A DNA stretch of 43,412 nt from Chloroflexota bacterium (lineage in GTDB: Bacteria > Chloroflexota > Anaerolineae > SpSt-313): NCBI GenBank assembly GCA_029553955.1, contig JAKPJZ010000188.1, positions 1 through 43,412 of the forward strand. Reading direction: 5' to 3'. Below the pieces are notes generated by a model. That model had not been told where the DNA came from. It made no database searches and worked only from the letters and a program-made list of their open reading frames with translations. How positions within the stretch are numbered: the stretch's first letter is position 1; each line of letters starts with the position of its first letter. Below are positions 16,067 to 23,059 of this stretch, in pieces. Both the position numbers and the translations under genes were made by a program.

Positions 16067-16487
16067 CAAGTGGGCTCGGCCCCAACTCCCGTATCTTGTC
16101 CGTCAACTCGGCCAACGCCTGCGGCAGGCCGCCGTCCATGGCCGAGGACGCGGTGAGCACGCTCAGGCGCTCGGGCTCGAGGCCGATCTCCTTGAGCAGG
16201 CCCTGGGCGTAGGCGATGCGCTTGCGGGCGCGCTGCGAGCCGTCGATGTGGTGGCAGTTGGCCTCGGTGCAGGCGATCAGGCAGACCCCGTCGGCACCCT
16301 CTTCGAAGGCTTTGAGGATGTGCAGCAGGTCGAGCTTGCCCGAGCAGGGCAGGCGCACCACACGCAGCCCCGCCGGGTAGGCGCGGTGCATCGTGCCCGC
16401 CAGGTCCATGGCCGCATAGGCGCAGTACTGGCAGGTGAAGGCCACGATGCGCGGCTCGAAGGTGGAATTGGACTTGTGCTCGCTCAA
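16047..16487 (-). CDS. mvhD: MvhD-type 2Fe-2S electron-transfer subunit
   Basis: A 146-residue member of the methyl-viologen-reducing hydrogenase delta subunit family, which links an electron donor to HdrA. The core has C19QYC22AYAAMD, then RLPCSGKLD and LIACTEANCHH, as in the family. No MvhA/MvhG hydrogenase is present, so its donor is probably another protein, as in the MetFV-HdrABC-MvhD complex. The start is a TTG (16485-16487) with GGAG seven bases upstream; no better ATG is available in frame. The last five codons and the stop lie in a heptad array, so the C-terminus may have been reshaped by the repeat. Confidence 0.92.
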   Translation of the reverse strand: MSEHKSNSTFEPRIVAFTCQYCAYAAMDLAGTMHRAYPAGLRVVRLPCSGKLDLLHILKAFEEGADGVCLIACTEANCHHIDGSQRARKRIAYAQGLLKEIGLEPERLSVLTASSAMDGGLPQALAELTDKIRELGPSPLGVIRDA

Positions 16488-16510
16488 GGTCAGTCTCCGT
16501 GCTCTGCCAC

Positions 16511-16628
16511 GTAATACCTACTGCGTGCTGCGCAAGGGGTGGTCGCCTCTCACACTGCTTGCTGTAACCGGCGAGATGTGGGTGACGGCCGGCCCCTTAC
16601 GCAGTACGTAGTACGCATTACGCATTAT
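16511..16628. repeat. Heptad repeat arrays (locus 3)
   Basis: A short left array (ACGTAAT, then GCGTGCT) and a right array (TTACGCA, GTACGTA, GTACGCA, TTACGCA) flank about 70 bp of unrelated sequence between mvhD and the 68-bp array. It has the same architecture as the other four loci but is less regular. Confidence 0.6.
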
Positions 16629-16630
16629 CG

Positions 16631-16968
16631 GACTCCCCAACTTGTTGGGGCGTTCCCCAACCCGGGCCGCCCGAACAAGTTCGGGGCTCCGGGGCTCGGA
16701 CTCCCCAACTTGTTGGGGCGTTCCCTGACCCGGGCCGCCCGAACAAGTTCGGGGCTCCGGGGCTCGGACTCCCCAGCTTGTTGGGGCGTTCCCTGACCCG
16801 GGCCGCCCGAACAAGTTCGGGGCTCCGGGGCTCGGACTCCCCAGCTTGTTGGGGCGTTCCCCAACCCTGGCCGCCCGAACAAGTTCGGGGCTCCGGGGCT
16901 CGGACTCCCCAGCTTGTTGGGGCGTTCCCCAACCCTGGCCGCCCGAACAAGTTCGGGGCTCCGGGGCT
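16631..16968. repeat. Five tandem 68-bp repeats, each with two 16-bp palindromes
   Basis: Units begin at 16631, 16699, 16767, 16835 and 16903. Each holds CCCCAACTTGTTGGGG (or CCCCAGCTTGTTGGGG in units 3-5) and CCCGAACAAGTTCGGG, giving ten strong hairpins in 338 bp. Variants are shared by neighbouring units (units 4 and 5 identical; 1 and 2 share AACTTG), as expected from tandem duplication. 68 is not a multiple of three, so open frames across it are incidental. The array begins one base after the hdrA stop and fills most of the 482-bp hdrA-mvhD gap. Confidence 0.95.
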
Positions 16969-16969
16969 G

Positions 16970-19900
16970 CTAGACGCTCAACGACGCCTCGACTGCCGCC
17001 AGCACCTGCACATCGCGATAGTGCTCCAACTGGATCGCCTTGGCCGGGCACTCGCTGGCGCAGACGCCGCAGCCCTGGCAACGCGTCGGCTCGATGCGCG
17101 CCGCGCCCACGATGCCGCCGTTCCCCGTCAGGCTCGTATCGATGCGCGGCACCTCGTAAGGGCACACGCGCACGCAGGTCAGGCAGCCCACGCACTTGTC
17201 CGGCGTCACCGTGGCCACGAGCGGCGTGCCCCAGCGCACGCCCTGCGCCAGGTAACCCGCCGCCTTGCCGGCCGCCGCCTGCGCCTGGGCGATCGCCTCG
17301 TCAACAAACTTGGGGTAGTGCGCTACGCCGCACATGTAGACGCTCTCGACCAACGCCTCCACCGGCCGCAGCTTGGGGTGCAGCTCGGCGAGATAGCCCT
17401 CGGCCGTCAGCGGCACGCCCACCGTCGCCGCCAACTCGGCCGTGCCCTCGGCCGGCAGGATGGCCGTGCTCAGCACCACCAGGTCGGCCTCGAGCGCCAG
17501 CTCGCCGCCCATGGCCAGGTCGGGCAGGCGCACCTGCAACCCGCCGGCTGCCCGCTGCACCCGCGGCGGCGTGGCGCGTTCGTAGCGGTCAAAGAGCACG
17601 CCTTCCTGCCGCGCGGCCGTATAGAGTGTCTCGTCAAAGCCGTAGGTGCGCACGTCCTGGTAGAGCACGCGCACGCTTGCCGGCGTAGCCAGGGCGCGCA
17701 GCCGCCGCGCGTTGGCCACCGCCTGCGCGCAGCAGACGCGGCTGCAGCGCTCGTCGGGCGCCACGCACTGGATCATCACCACGCGCTGGCCCGCCAGCGA
17801 CGCCGGGTCGCGGGTCAGGACCTGCTCGAGGTCGCGCTGCGTCAGCACCCTGGCATCCTGCCCCAGCAGGTGCTCGCTGCCACGGTACTCGCGGCCGCCG
17901 CTCGCCAGCACGATCGCGCCCGCGCGGCGCTGGGCTGGCTCGGCAGCCCCAACCGTGCTGACCTCGGCGCACCAGTCGCCCGGCTCGCCCGAGACCTTGG
18001 TCAGTACGCTGTGCAGCAGCACTTCGATGGCACGATGGGCGCTTGCACGGGCGATCAGGTCGGTCACGTAGGCACCCATGTCCTCGCCGGTCTCGGTGCG
18101 CGCCATGCCGCGCGCCTGGCCGCCCAGCTCGCCCTCGCGCTCGACGACGGTCACACCGACGCCGCGGCCGGCGAGCGCCAGCGCCGCCGTCAGCCCGGCC
18201 ACGCCGCCACCCACGACCAGCGCCTGCTGCACGATAGGGCGCTGCGCCGCCTGCAACGGCTGCAGCAGCGCCGCCCGCGCCACGCCGGCGCGCACGGCCG
18301 CCTCGGCGCGAGCCTGCCCTGCAGGATCGGCCGGGTGCGCCCAGGCGCCCTGCTCGCGGATGTTGGCCACCTCGACCAGGTAGGGGTTGAGGCCGCCCTG
18401 GCGCGCCGCCTCGCGGAAGAACCCTTCGTAGGCGCGCGGGCTGCAAGCCGCCACCACCACCCGGTTCAGCCGCTGCTCGCGCACGGCCGTCGCCATCGCA
18501 TCGCGGCCGGAGGGCAGGCAGGCATAGGGCAGGTCTGTGGCATAGACCACGCCCTCGAGCCCCTGAGCCGCCCGGACCAGGCCGGGCACATCCAGCGCGG
18601 CATCGATCTCGGCGCCGCAGTGGCACACGAACACGCCGATGCGCGGCGCCTCGCCCGAGACATCGCGCTCCTGCAGCAGCTCCTCCCCGTCCCCATTGCC
18701 CGGAAAGCGGCTGCCGCTTGCACCGCAGAGACGCGGAGGGCGCAGAGGAGTCTCCAGTCCTTCGCCTCCGCGTTCTCCGTGCCTCTGCGGCGAATCTGCT
18801 TTCATGCGCAATGGGTTGAGCGTCTGGGCCGCCTCTGCGGCCGCCGCGCTCGCCTGCGTCACGCTCTCGGGGATATCCTGTGGCTCCACCGCCGCGCCGC
18901 AGGCATAGACCCCGGGCCGGCTGGTGCGCCAGGGCGCCAGCGGCTCCACCCGGCAAAAGCCGTGCTCGTTGGCCGCCACGCCCAGCGTGCCCAGCAACGC
19001 CGCGGTGCCGTCGGCCGGCTCCAGGCCCGTCGAAAGCACCACCAGGTCGAACGGCTTTTCGTGCAACGCGCCGTCCTCGCCCAGGTAGCGCACGATCACA
19101 TCGCGCGTCGCCGGGTCCTCCTTGAGGCCCGACACGCGGCAGTGCGTCAGCGTCACGCCGTACTCGTCGCGCGCCTGCTGCAAGGTGGCGATGTGACCCT
19201 TGTTGAAGGTGCGCATGTCCATGAGGAACACTTCGACCTGCGCGCCGGGCGCCTGGTCCTTGACCAGCATTGCCTCTTTGAGCGCATACATGCAGCAGAC
19301 TGACGAGCAGTAGGCGTGCGTCTGATCGCGCGAGCCCACGCACTGCAGGAAGGCCACGCGCGCCGGCGCCCGGCCGTCGGAGGGCCGGCGCAGTTGGCCG
19401 CAGGTGGGGCCGGGGCCGCTGAGGATGCGCTCCAGCTCCACGCCCGTGACCACGTTGGCGTAGCGGCCGTGGCCAAGCTCGGCATCGGCGTTGGCATCGT
19501 GGATGCGGTAGCCGGTGGCGACGATGACCGCGCCCACCCCCAGCGCCTGCTCACGGGACGCCGCATCCAGGTCGATCGCCTGGGTGGGGCAGACCTCCAC
19601 GCAGCGCCGGCAGGTGGCGCAGGTGGCCGTGCGCGTCAACACGTAGGCGCGGGGCAGCGCCTGGGGCGAGGGGCGGTCGATGGCGCGGCGCCGCGTCAGC
19701 CCCACGTTGTTTTCGTCGGGCAACTCCACGGGGCAGACCGAGCGGCAGTCGCCGCAGGCCGTGCAACGCTCGACATCGACATAACGCGGGAGATGGCGCA
19801 CCGTCGCCGTGAACGCGCCGGCCTCGCCCTCGAGCCGCACCAGCTCCGTCAGCGTATGCACCTGGATCTCGGGGCGCGCGAGGTGCTCGAGGAAATGGGG

Positions 19901-20131
19901 GGCGATCGATGGCCGGGGGCAGCCCACACCGTGGGATTGAGTCGAGCGGCAGAGGGTGCAGTTCTGCGTGGGGAAGGTGGTATCGAGGTGATCCATCTTG
20001 CCGCCCAGGGTCGGTGAGCGCTCGATCAGGTGGACCCGGACTCCCGATTCGGCCAGGTCGATAGCGGCTCGCATCCCGGCAATGCCGCCGCCGAGGACGA
20101 GCGCAGCATCGTGCGGCACAGCTTGCGTCAC
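16970..20131 (-). CDS. hdrA: Double-length HdrA-like flavoprotein with four 4Fe-4S motifs
   Basis: A 1053-residue protein made of two HdrA-like halves. The first half has the FAD motif GGGIAG (14-19), QNCTLC and an inserted ferredoxin-like part (CTACGDCRSVCP, CATCRRCVEVCP). The second half begins with the HdrA thioredoxin-like segment (GVFVCHCGAEID...VVVAACSPRAYE...NPYLVEVANIREQ), has a second FAD motif (GGGVAG) and ends with two 4Fe-4S motifs (CVGCLTCVRVCP, CQGCGVCASECP). It is the likely flavin centre of the MetFV-Hdr complex. The GTG at 20129-20131 has AGGAG seven bases upstream. Residues about 441-472 are encoded by a CGCAGAGG-type repeat that also occurs in intergenic DNA. Confidence 0.92.
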   Translation of the reverse strand: MTQAVPHDAALVLGGGIAGMRAAIDLAESGVRVHLIERSPTLGGKMDHLDTTFPTQNCTLCRSTQSHGVGCPRPSIAPHFLEHLARPEIQVHTLTELVRLEGEAGAFTATVRHLPRYVDVERCTACGDCRSVCPVELPDENNVGLTRRRAIDRPSPQALPRAYVLTRTATCATCRRCVEVCPTQAIDLDAASREQALGVGAVIVATGYRIHDANADAELGHGRYANVVTGVELERILSGPGPTCGQLRRPSDGRAPARVAFLQCVGSRDQTHAYCSSVCCMYALKEAMLVKDQAPGAQVEVFLMDMRTFNKGHIATLQQARDEYGVTLTHCRVSGLKEDPATRDVIVRYLGEDGALHEKPFDLVVLSTGLEPADGTAALLGTLGVAANEHGFCRVEPLAPWRTSRPGVYACGAAVEPQDIPESVTQASAAAAEAAQTLNPLRMKADSPQRHGERGGEGLETPLRPPRLCGASGSRFPGNGDGEELLQERDVSGEAPRIGVFVCHCGAEIDAALDVPGLVRAAQGLEGVVYATDLPYACLPSGRDAMATAVREQRLNRVVVAACSPRAYEGFFREAARQGGLNPYLVEVANIREQGAWAHPADPAGQARAEAAVRAGVARAALLQPLQAAQRPIVQQALVVGGGVAGLTAALALAGRGVGVTVVEREGELGGQARGMARTETGEDMGAYVTDLIARASAHRAIEVLLHSVLTKVSGEPGDWCAEVSTVGAAEPAQRRAGAIVLASGGREYRGSEHLLGQDARVLTQRDLEQVLTRDPASLAGQRVVMIQCVAPDERCSRVCCAQAVANARRLRALATPASVRVLYQDVRTYGFDETLYTAARQEGVLFDRYERATPPRVQRAAGGLQVRLPDLAMGGELALEADLVVLSTAILPAEGTAELAATVGVPLTAEGYLAELHPKLRPVEALVESVYMCGVAHYPKFVDEAIAQAQAAAGKAAGYLAQGVRWGTPLVATVTPDKCVGCLTCVRVCPYEVPRIDTSLTGNGGIVGAARIEPTRCQGCGVCASECPAKAIQLEHYRDVQVLAAVEASLSV
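18715..18806. repeat. Intergenic-type repeat inside the hdrA coding sequence
   Basis: This stretch of hdrA has an inverted-repeat character (ACCGCAGAGACGCGGAGG at one end, CCTCTGCGGC at the other) like the elements at 28750-28944. It is in frame and encodes the low-complexity linker around SPQRHGERGGEG between the two HdrA halves. Confidence 0.7.
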
Positions 20132-20177
20132 CTGCGGTCTCCTCTCATGCTGCACAAAGACGCTTCGCTACTTGTGA

Positions 20178-20206
20178 ATTATACGACATTGCGCTAGGAG
20201 AGGCAA
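20178..20206 (-). promoter_or_regulatory. Candidate promoter of hdrA and the downstream pathway genes
   Basis: On the minus strand TTGCCT (20206-20201), a 17-base spacer and a perfect TATAAT (20183-20178), about 47 bases before the hdrA GTG. As the first promoter of the minus-strand block it may drive hdrA-mvhD-metV-metF-hdrCB. Confidence 0.75.
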
Positions 20207-20228
20207 ACGGCCATACCCATGCGATTGA

Positions 20229-20278
20229 GCGGGGAGACACCTGACAGGTCTCCGGAGACCTGTCAGGTGTCTCCCCGC
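20229..20278. repeat. CCTGACAGG-family palindrome, copy 2 (50-bp perfect palindrome)
   Basis: A perfect 50-bp palindrome with centre GGTCTCCGGAGACC and outer arms GCGGGGAGACACCTGACA. It lies between the divergent hdrA and cutA promoters, so here it cannot be a terminator for either gene. Confidence 0.9.
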
Positions 20279-20287
20279 CCGATACGG

Positions 20288-20316
20288 TTGCCAACATCCC
20301 CCTCGCGAGGTATGAT
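20288..20316 (+). promoter_or_regulatory. Candidate promoter of cutA
   Basis: TTGCCA (20288-20293), a 17-base spacer and TATGAT (20311-20316), 65 bases before the cutA ATG. A palindrome, GGGGCGGTTC GG GAACCGCCCC (20340-20361), lies in the predicted leader and could act as an operator or leader hairpin. Confidence 0.65.
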
Positions 20317-20380
20317 AGCTGGGCAGCCGAATGCTCGTAGGGGCGGTTCGGGAACCGCCCCGGCCGCCGAGGAGCCGCCC

Positions 20381-20707
20381 ATGGGCACCAACCAAGTCGT
20401 CGCCCTCATCACCGCGCCATCACGCGAGGTGGGCGAGCGCATCGCGCAAGCGCTCGTCGAGGGTACACTCGCCGCCTGCGTCAACATCGTCGCGCCCATC
20501 CGCTCGGTCTACACCTGGGAGGGGAAGACGTGCCGCGAGGAGGAGGTGCTGCTCGTCGCCAAGACGACGCTCGCCGTCTTCCAGGGCCCTTTCGTGCCTG
20601 CGGTGAAGGCGCTGCACCCCTACGACGTGCCCGAGATCATCGCCCTGCCGATTGTCGCCGGGGCCGGTGATTACCTGCAGTGGATCGAGCGTGCGACGCA
20701 AGCCTGA
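20381..20707 (+). CDS. cutA: CutA1 divalent-cation tolerance family protein
   Basis: A 108-residue CutA1 protein, the usual size, expected to form a cytosolic trimer with a PII-like ferredoxin fold. The family blocks are visible: VALITAPSREVGERIAQALVEGTLAACVNIV, then SVYTWEGK, EEEVLLVAKTT, VKALHPYDVPEIIALPI and YLQWI. The ATG at 20381 has GAGGAG upstream; the frame is open farther back through repeat DNA. It is transcribed away from hdrA and toward the binding-protein gene at 20914. CutA has been linked to metal tolerance, but its exact role in most bacteria is unsettled. Confidence 0.95.
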   Translation: MGTNQVVALITAPSREVGERIAQALVEGTLAACVNIVAPIRSVYTWEGKTCREEEVLLVAKTTLAVFQGPFVPAVKALHPYDVPEIIALPIVAGAGDYLQWIERATQA

Positions 20708-20841
20708 CCTTCACGCTGCAGCCAGAGGCGGCCCACGGTCGGGGGTGTGCCCCAGCTCGCTTGGTTGGGTGTCGGTGAGGAGTGGCCGTCGGCGCGCTCG
20801 CTGGGGGGGCCAGGGGGCTGAACTGAGAAGGTGTTGCGTGC

Positions 20842-20912
20842 CCCACCAGGCCCCGGCAGAACACGCAACACGGATACCTTACGCATTACGTTTTACGCAT
20901 TACGCATCACGC
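20842..20912. repeat. Heptad repeat arrays (locus 4)
   Basis: A short left part (GTTGCGT) is followed by the inverted AACACGCAACACG and then heptads TTACGCA, TTACGTT, TTACGCA, TTACGCA and TCACGCC. The array ends next to the TAG stop of the minus-strand binding-protein gene at 20914. The remainder of 20708-20841 holds no gene I can support. Confidence 0.75.
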
Positions 20913-20913
20913 C

Positions 20914-22050
20914 CTACGGCTTGGGCTTGATCTGCACGAACTTGCCGTCTTGCACCTGGAAGATGTAGATGCTCTGCTGCTTGAGGTCGCCCTTGTCGTC
21001 GTAGGCCACGGGGCCGATGAGCGAGGCGTAGTTGAGCTCGTGCAGCGCCTGGGCCACCTGGGGCCCATCGAAGGTCTTGGCGTGCTCGATGCCCTGCGCC
21101 AGCACCGACATGGCGGCATAGCCAGCGACGGAGTAGGTGCCTGGGTTGCGCTTCTCGACCTCTTGATAATCCTTCCACCAGGCGTCATCGGCCACGGCGC
21201 GCGAGTCGGGCGTCACGCCCGAGACGTAGGCGCCCTCGGCAGCCGGGCCCGAGCCGTCGACAAACTCGTAGAGGAAGCAGCCGTCGGAGGCGAGGAAGGG
21301 CGCGGTGACGCCGGCCTCGCGCAATTCGGGCAGAATGACGTACCCTTCGGTCTCGTAGCCGGCGAGGAAGATGGCGTCGGGCCGCAGGGCCACAATCTGG
21401 TCGACGGCGGCCTTGTGCGTGTTGGCAGCCTCGACGATCTCGATCTCGGCGGCGGGCGACACGCCGTGCGTCTGCAGCGCGCGCACCATCTCTTGGCGCA
21501 GGCCGCGGCCGTAGCCGTTGTTGGCGTACACGATGGCGATACGCTTCAGCCCCAGGTCCTTCACCAGGAACTCGGCATCGGCAGGGGCCTGGGCGGCGTC
21601 GGTGGCGTTGACGCGGAAAAAGTTGCGGTAGCCCTGCGCCGAGAGCGAGGGGTCGGTGGCCGTGGGGGTGATGACCACGATCGGCAGGTCCTTGTAGACC
21701 TCGAGCCCGGTGGCGGTCTGGTCGCTGTTGTAATGGCCGATGACGGCGACGACGTGCTCGCTTTGGATGCCGGCAGCCACGTCCTGCGCCACCTCGGCGG
21801 CCACGTCGCTATCGGCCTCGTCGTCGAGCGCCACCACCTTCACGCGGTAGCCCAGCAGGCCGCCCTTGCGGTTGATCTGCTCGGCCGCCAGGCGCACCCC
21901 GCCGGCCACCGTCTGGCCGCCCTCCGCTTGCCAGCCCGAGAGCGGCGCGGCCACGTACACGGTCACGTCGCCCTTGAGCGAAGGCCCGCCACACGCGGCC
22001 AGGCCGAAGAGGATCGATACGAGCGACAGCAGCGAGAGTATTCTCGACAT
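20914..22050 (-). CDS. Branched-chain amino acid-type ABC transporter binding lipoprotein (orphan)
   Basis: A 378-residue type 1 periplasmic binding protein (LivJ/LivK-like). Residues 1-20 are a lipoprotein signal ending in LAAC20, so it should be lipid-anchored outside the cytoplasmic membrane. The mature part has VYVAAPLSGWQAEGGQTVAGGVRLAAEQIN, VIGHYNSDQTATG and FRVNATDAAQA blocks typical of the family. The ATG at 22048-22050 has AAGGAG upstream; the frame runs farther upstream only through repeat DNA. No liv permease or ATPase genes are near it, so it may serve a distant transporter or act as a sensor. The stop is next to a heptad array. Confidence 0.9.
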   Translation of the reverse strand: MSRILSLLSLVSILFGLAACGGPSLKGDVTVYVAAPLSGWQAEGGQTVAGGVRLAAEQINRKGGLLGYRVKVVALDDEADSDVAAEVAQDVAAGIQSEHVVAVIGHYNSDQTATGLEVYKDLPIVVITPTATDPSLSAQGYRNFFRVNATDAAQAPADAEFLVKDLGLKRIAIVYANNGYGRGLRQEMVRALQTHGVSPAAEIEIVEAANTHKAAVDQIVALRPDAIFLAGYETEGYVILPELREAGVTAPFLASDGCFLYEFVDGSGPAAEGAYVSGVTPDSRAVADDAWWKDYQEVEKRNPGTYSVAGYAAMSVLAQGIEHAKTFDGPQVAQALHELNYASLIGPVAYDDKGDLKQQSIYIFQVQDGKFVQIKPKP

Positions 22051-22070
22051 CCTGATGGCTCCTTGTGGGG

Positions 22071-22242
22071 CGCGTACTGCGTGATGTGTGATTCGTGATG
22101 CGTAATGCGTAATACGTGAGGTTGTCATGAGCAGGCAGGCCGCTGCGATGCAGGTTACGCATTACCCAGGACGTATTACGCATCACGCAGTACGTATTAC
22201 GCAGTACGCATTACGCAGTACGCCTCACGCATCACGCGCATA
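22071..22242. repeat. Heptad repeat arrays (locus 5)
   Basis: The left array is TGCGTGA, TGTGTGA, TTCGTGA, TGCGTAA, TGCGTAA, TACGTGA. After a spacer of about 40 bp the right array is TTACGCA, TCACGCA, GTACGTA, TTACGCA, GTACGCA and so on. The right array enters the 3' end of the coiled-coil gene, whose last codons and TGA (ARDA then stop) are array sequence. Confidence 0.85.
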
Positions 22243-23043
22243 CACCTCATTCATCGCCGAGAGCAGGTCGTTCAGCGAGGCTACCTGCTCGCGGATGCTC
22301 GCTTCGATGTTGCGCGACCGTGCCGAGTCCAGGTCTCTGGCGCCGGCGAGGAGCAGTTGCGAGTACACGGTGCCCAGCGCGGTCAGCGTGGCCTCGAGCT
22401 GCACCTGGGCACGCTCCATGGTGCTCTGCAGGCGCGCCAGGTTCTGCCACTGCAGTTCCTTGCCGCGGATGGCCTCGGCCAGCTCGGCCCGCGTGGCCTG
22501 GTCGCTCGTATGCTGCAGCCGCAGGCGGAGCTGCTCCAGCTCGCGCGGCACGTTGGCGCGGTCGCTGCGGAGCAGGTCGTCGCGCTCGTAGTCGTCGAGG
22601 CGCTTGGCCAGGCGAAAGATGTTGCGGATCCAGTCGGCAATGCCGGCCGTCGTATCCTGCAGGTGCTCGCGCATCGGGCCTGCAGGTGATTTGGCCAGAG
22701 CGTCGGCCATGCGCCGCCGGTATTCCAGCGCCCGTTCAAGCTGCCGGCGCAGCCCCTCGTTGTGAATCTCGGCGGGGTTGCAGCTCTCGCGCAGCATGTC
22801 GGCCACCACCTGCGCCGCCGTCGCCGAGTCGCTGAGGCTCGAGACCACGATCAGCGCCTCGCCGATCAACCCCAAGATCAGCCAGTACCACCACTGCCAC
22901 CAGTAGAACGGCGCCGGGTACAGGAAGATGAGCACGATGGTGAGCGCGATGGTCAGCGCGCTCTCCAGGCGAAAGAACGCGTGGCTGAGCATCGCCCCGA
23001 GCGCCCGTGCCTCGAGACTGTCTTTGCGCTTGGTGTCGGCCAC
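22225..23043 (-). CDS. Membrane protein with two TM helices and long coiled coil
   Basis: A 272-residue protein I do not recognise as a named family. Two hydrophobic helices near the N-terminus (about 28-44 and 50-70, the second preceded by WWQWWYW) are followed by about 190 charged, alanine/leucine/arginine-rich residues that look like long coiled coils (RRQLERALEYRRRM, ELEQLRLRLQHT, LARLQSTMERAQVQLEATL). The start is GTG at 23041-23043 with GGAGG seven bases upstream. It begins 16 bases after the stop of the binding-protein/VWA gene and is probably its operon partner. The coiled coil could bind PspA or the VWA protein; that is inference. Its C-terminus comes from a heptad array. Confidence 0.85.
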   Translation of the reverse strand: MADTKRKDSLEARALGAMLSHAFFRLESALTIALTIVLIFLYPAPFYWWQWWYWLILGLIGEALIVVSSLSDSATAAQVVADMLRESCNPAEIHNEGLRRQLERALEYRRRMADALAKSPAGPMREHLQDTTAGIADWIRNIFRLAKRLDDYERDDLLRSDRANVPRELEQLRLRLQHTSDQATRAELAEAIRGKELQWQNLARLQSTMERAQVQLEATLTALGTVYSQLLLAGARDLDSARSRNIEASIREQVASLNDLLSAMNEVYARDA

Positions 23044-23059
23044 GAGGAACCTCCAGCCG

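Noticed and set aside
16631..16968. CRISPR array
   Set aside because: The repeats are contiguous with no unique spacers; no cas genes are present.
16518..17195. Long open frames on both strands across the 68-bp repeats
   Set aside because: The repeat unit is 68 bp and open in several frames; the translations are low-complexity repeats (SEPRSPELVRAARV) with no start site or family.
20914..22050. Complete liv transport operon
   Set aside because: No permease or ATPase gene lies on either side.
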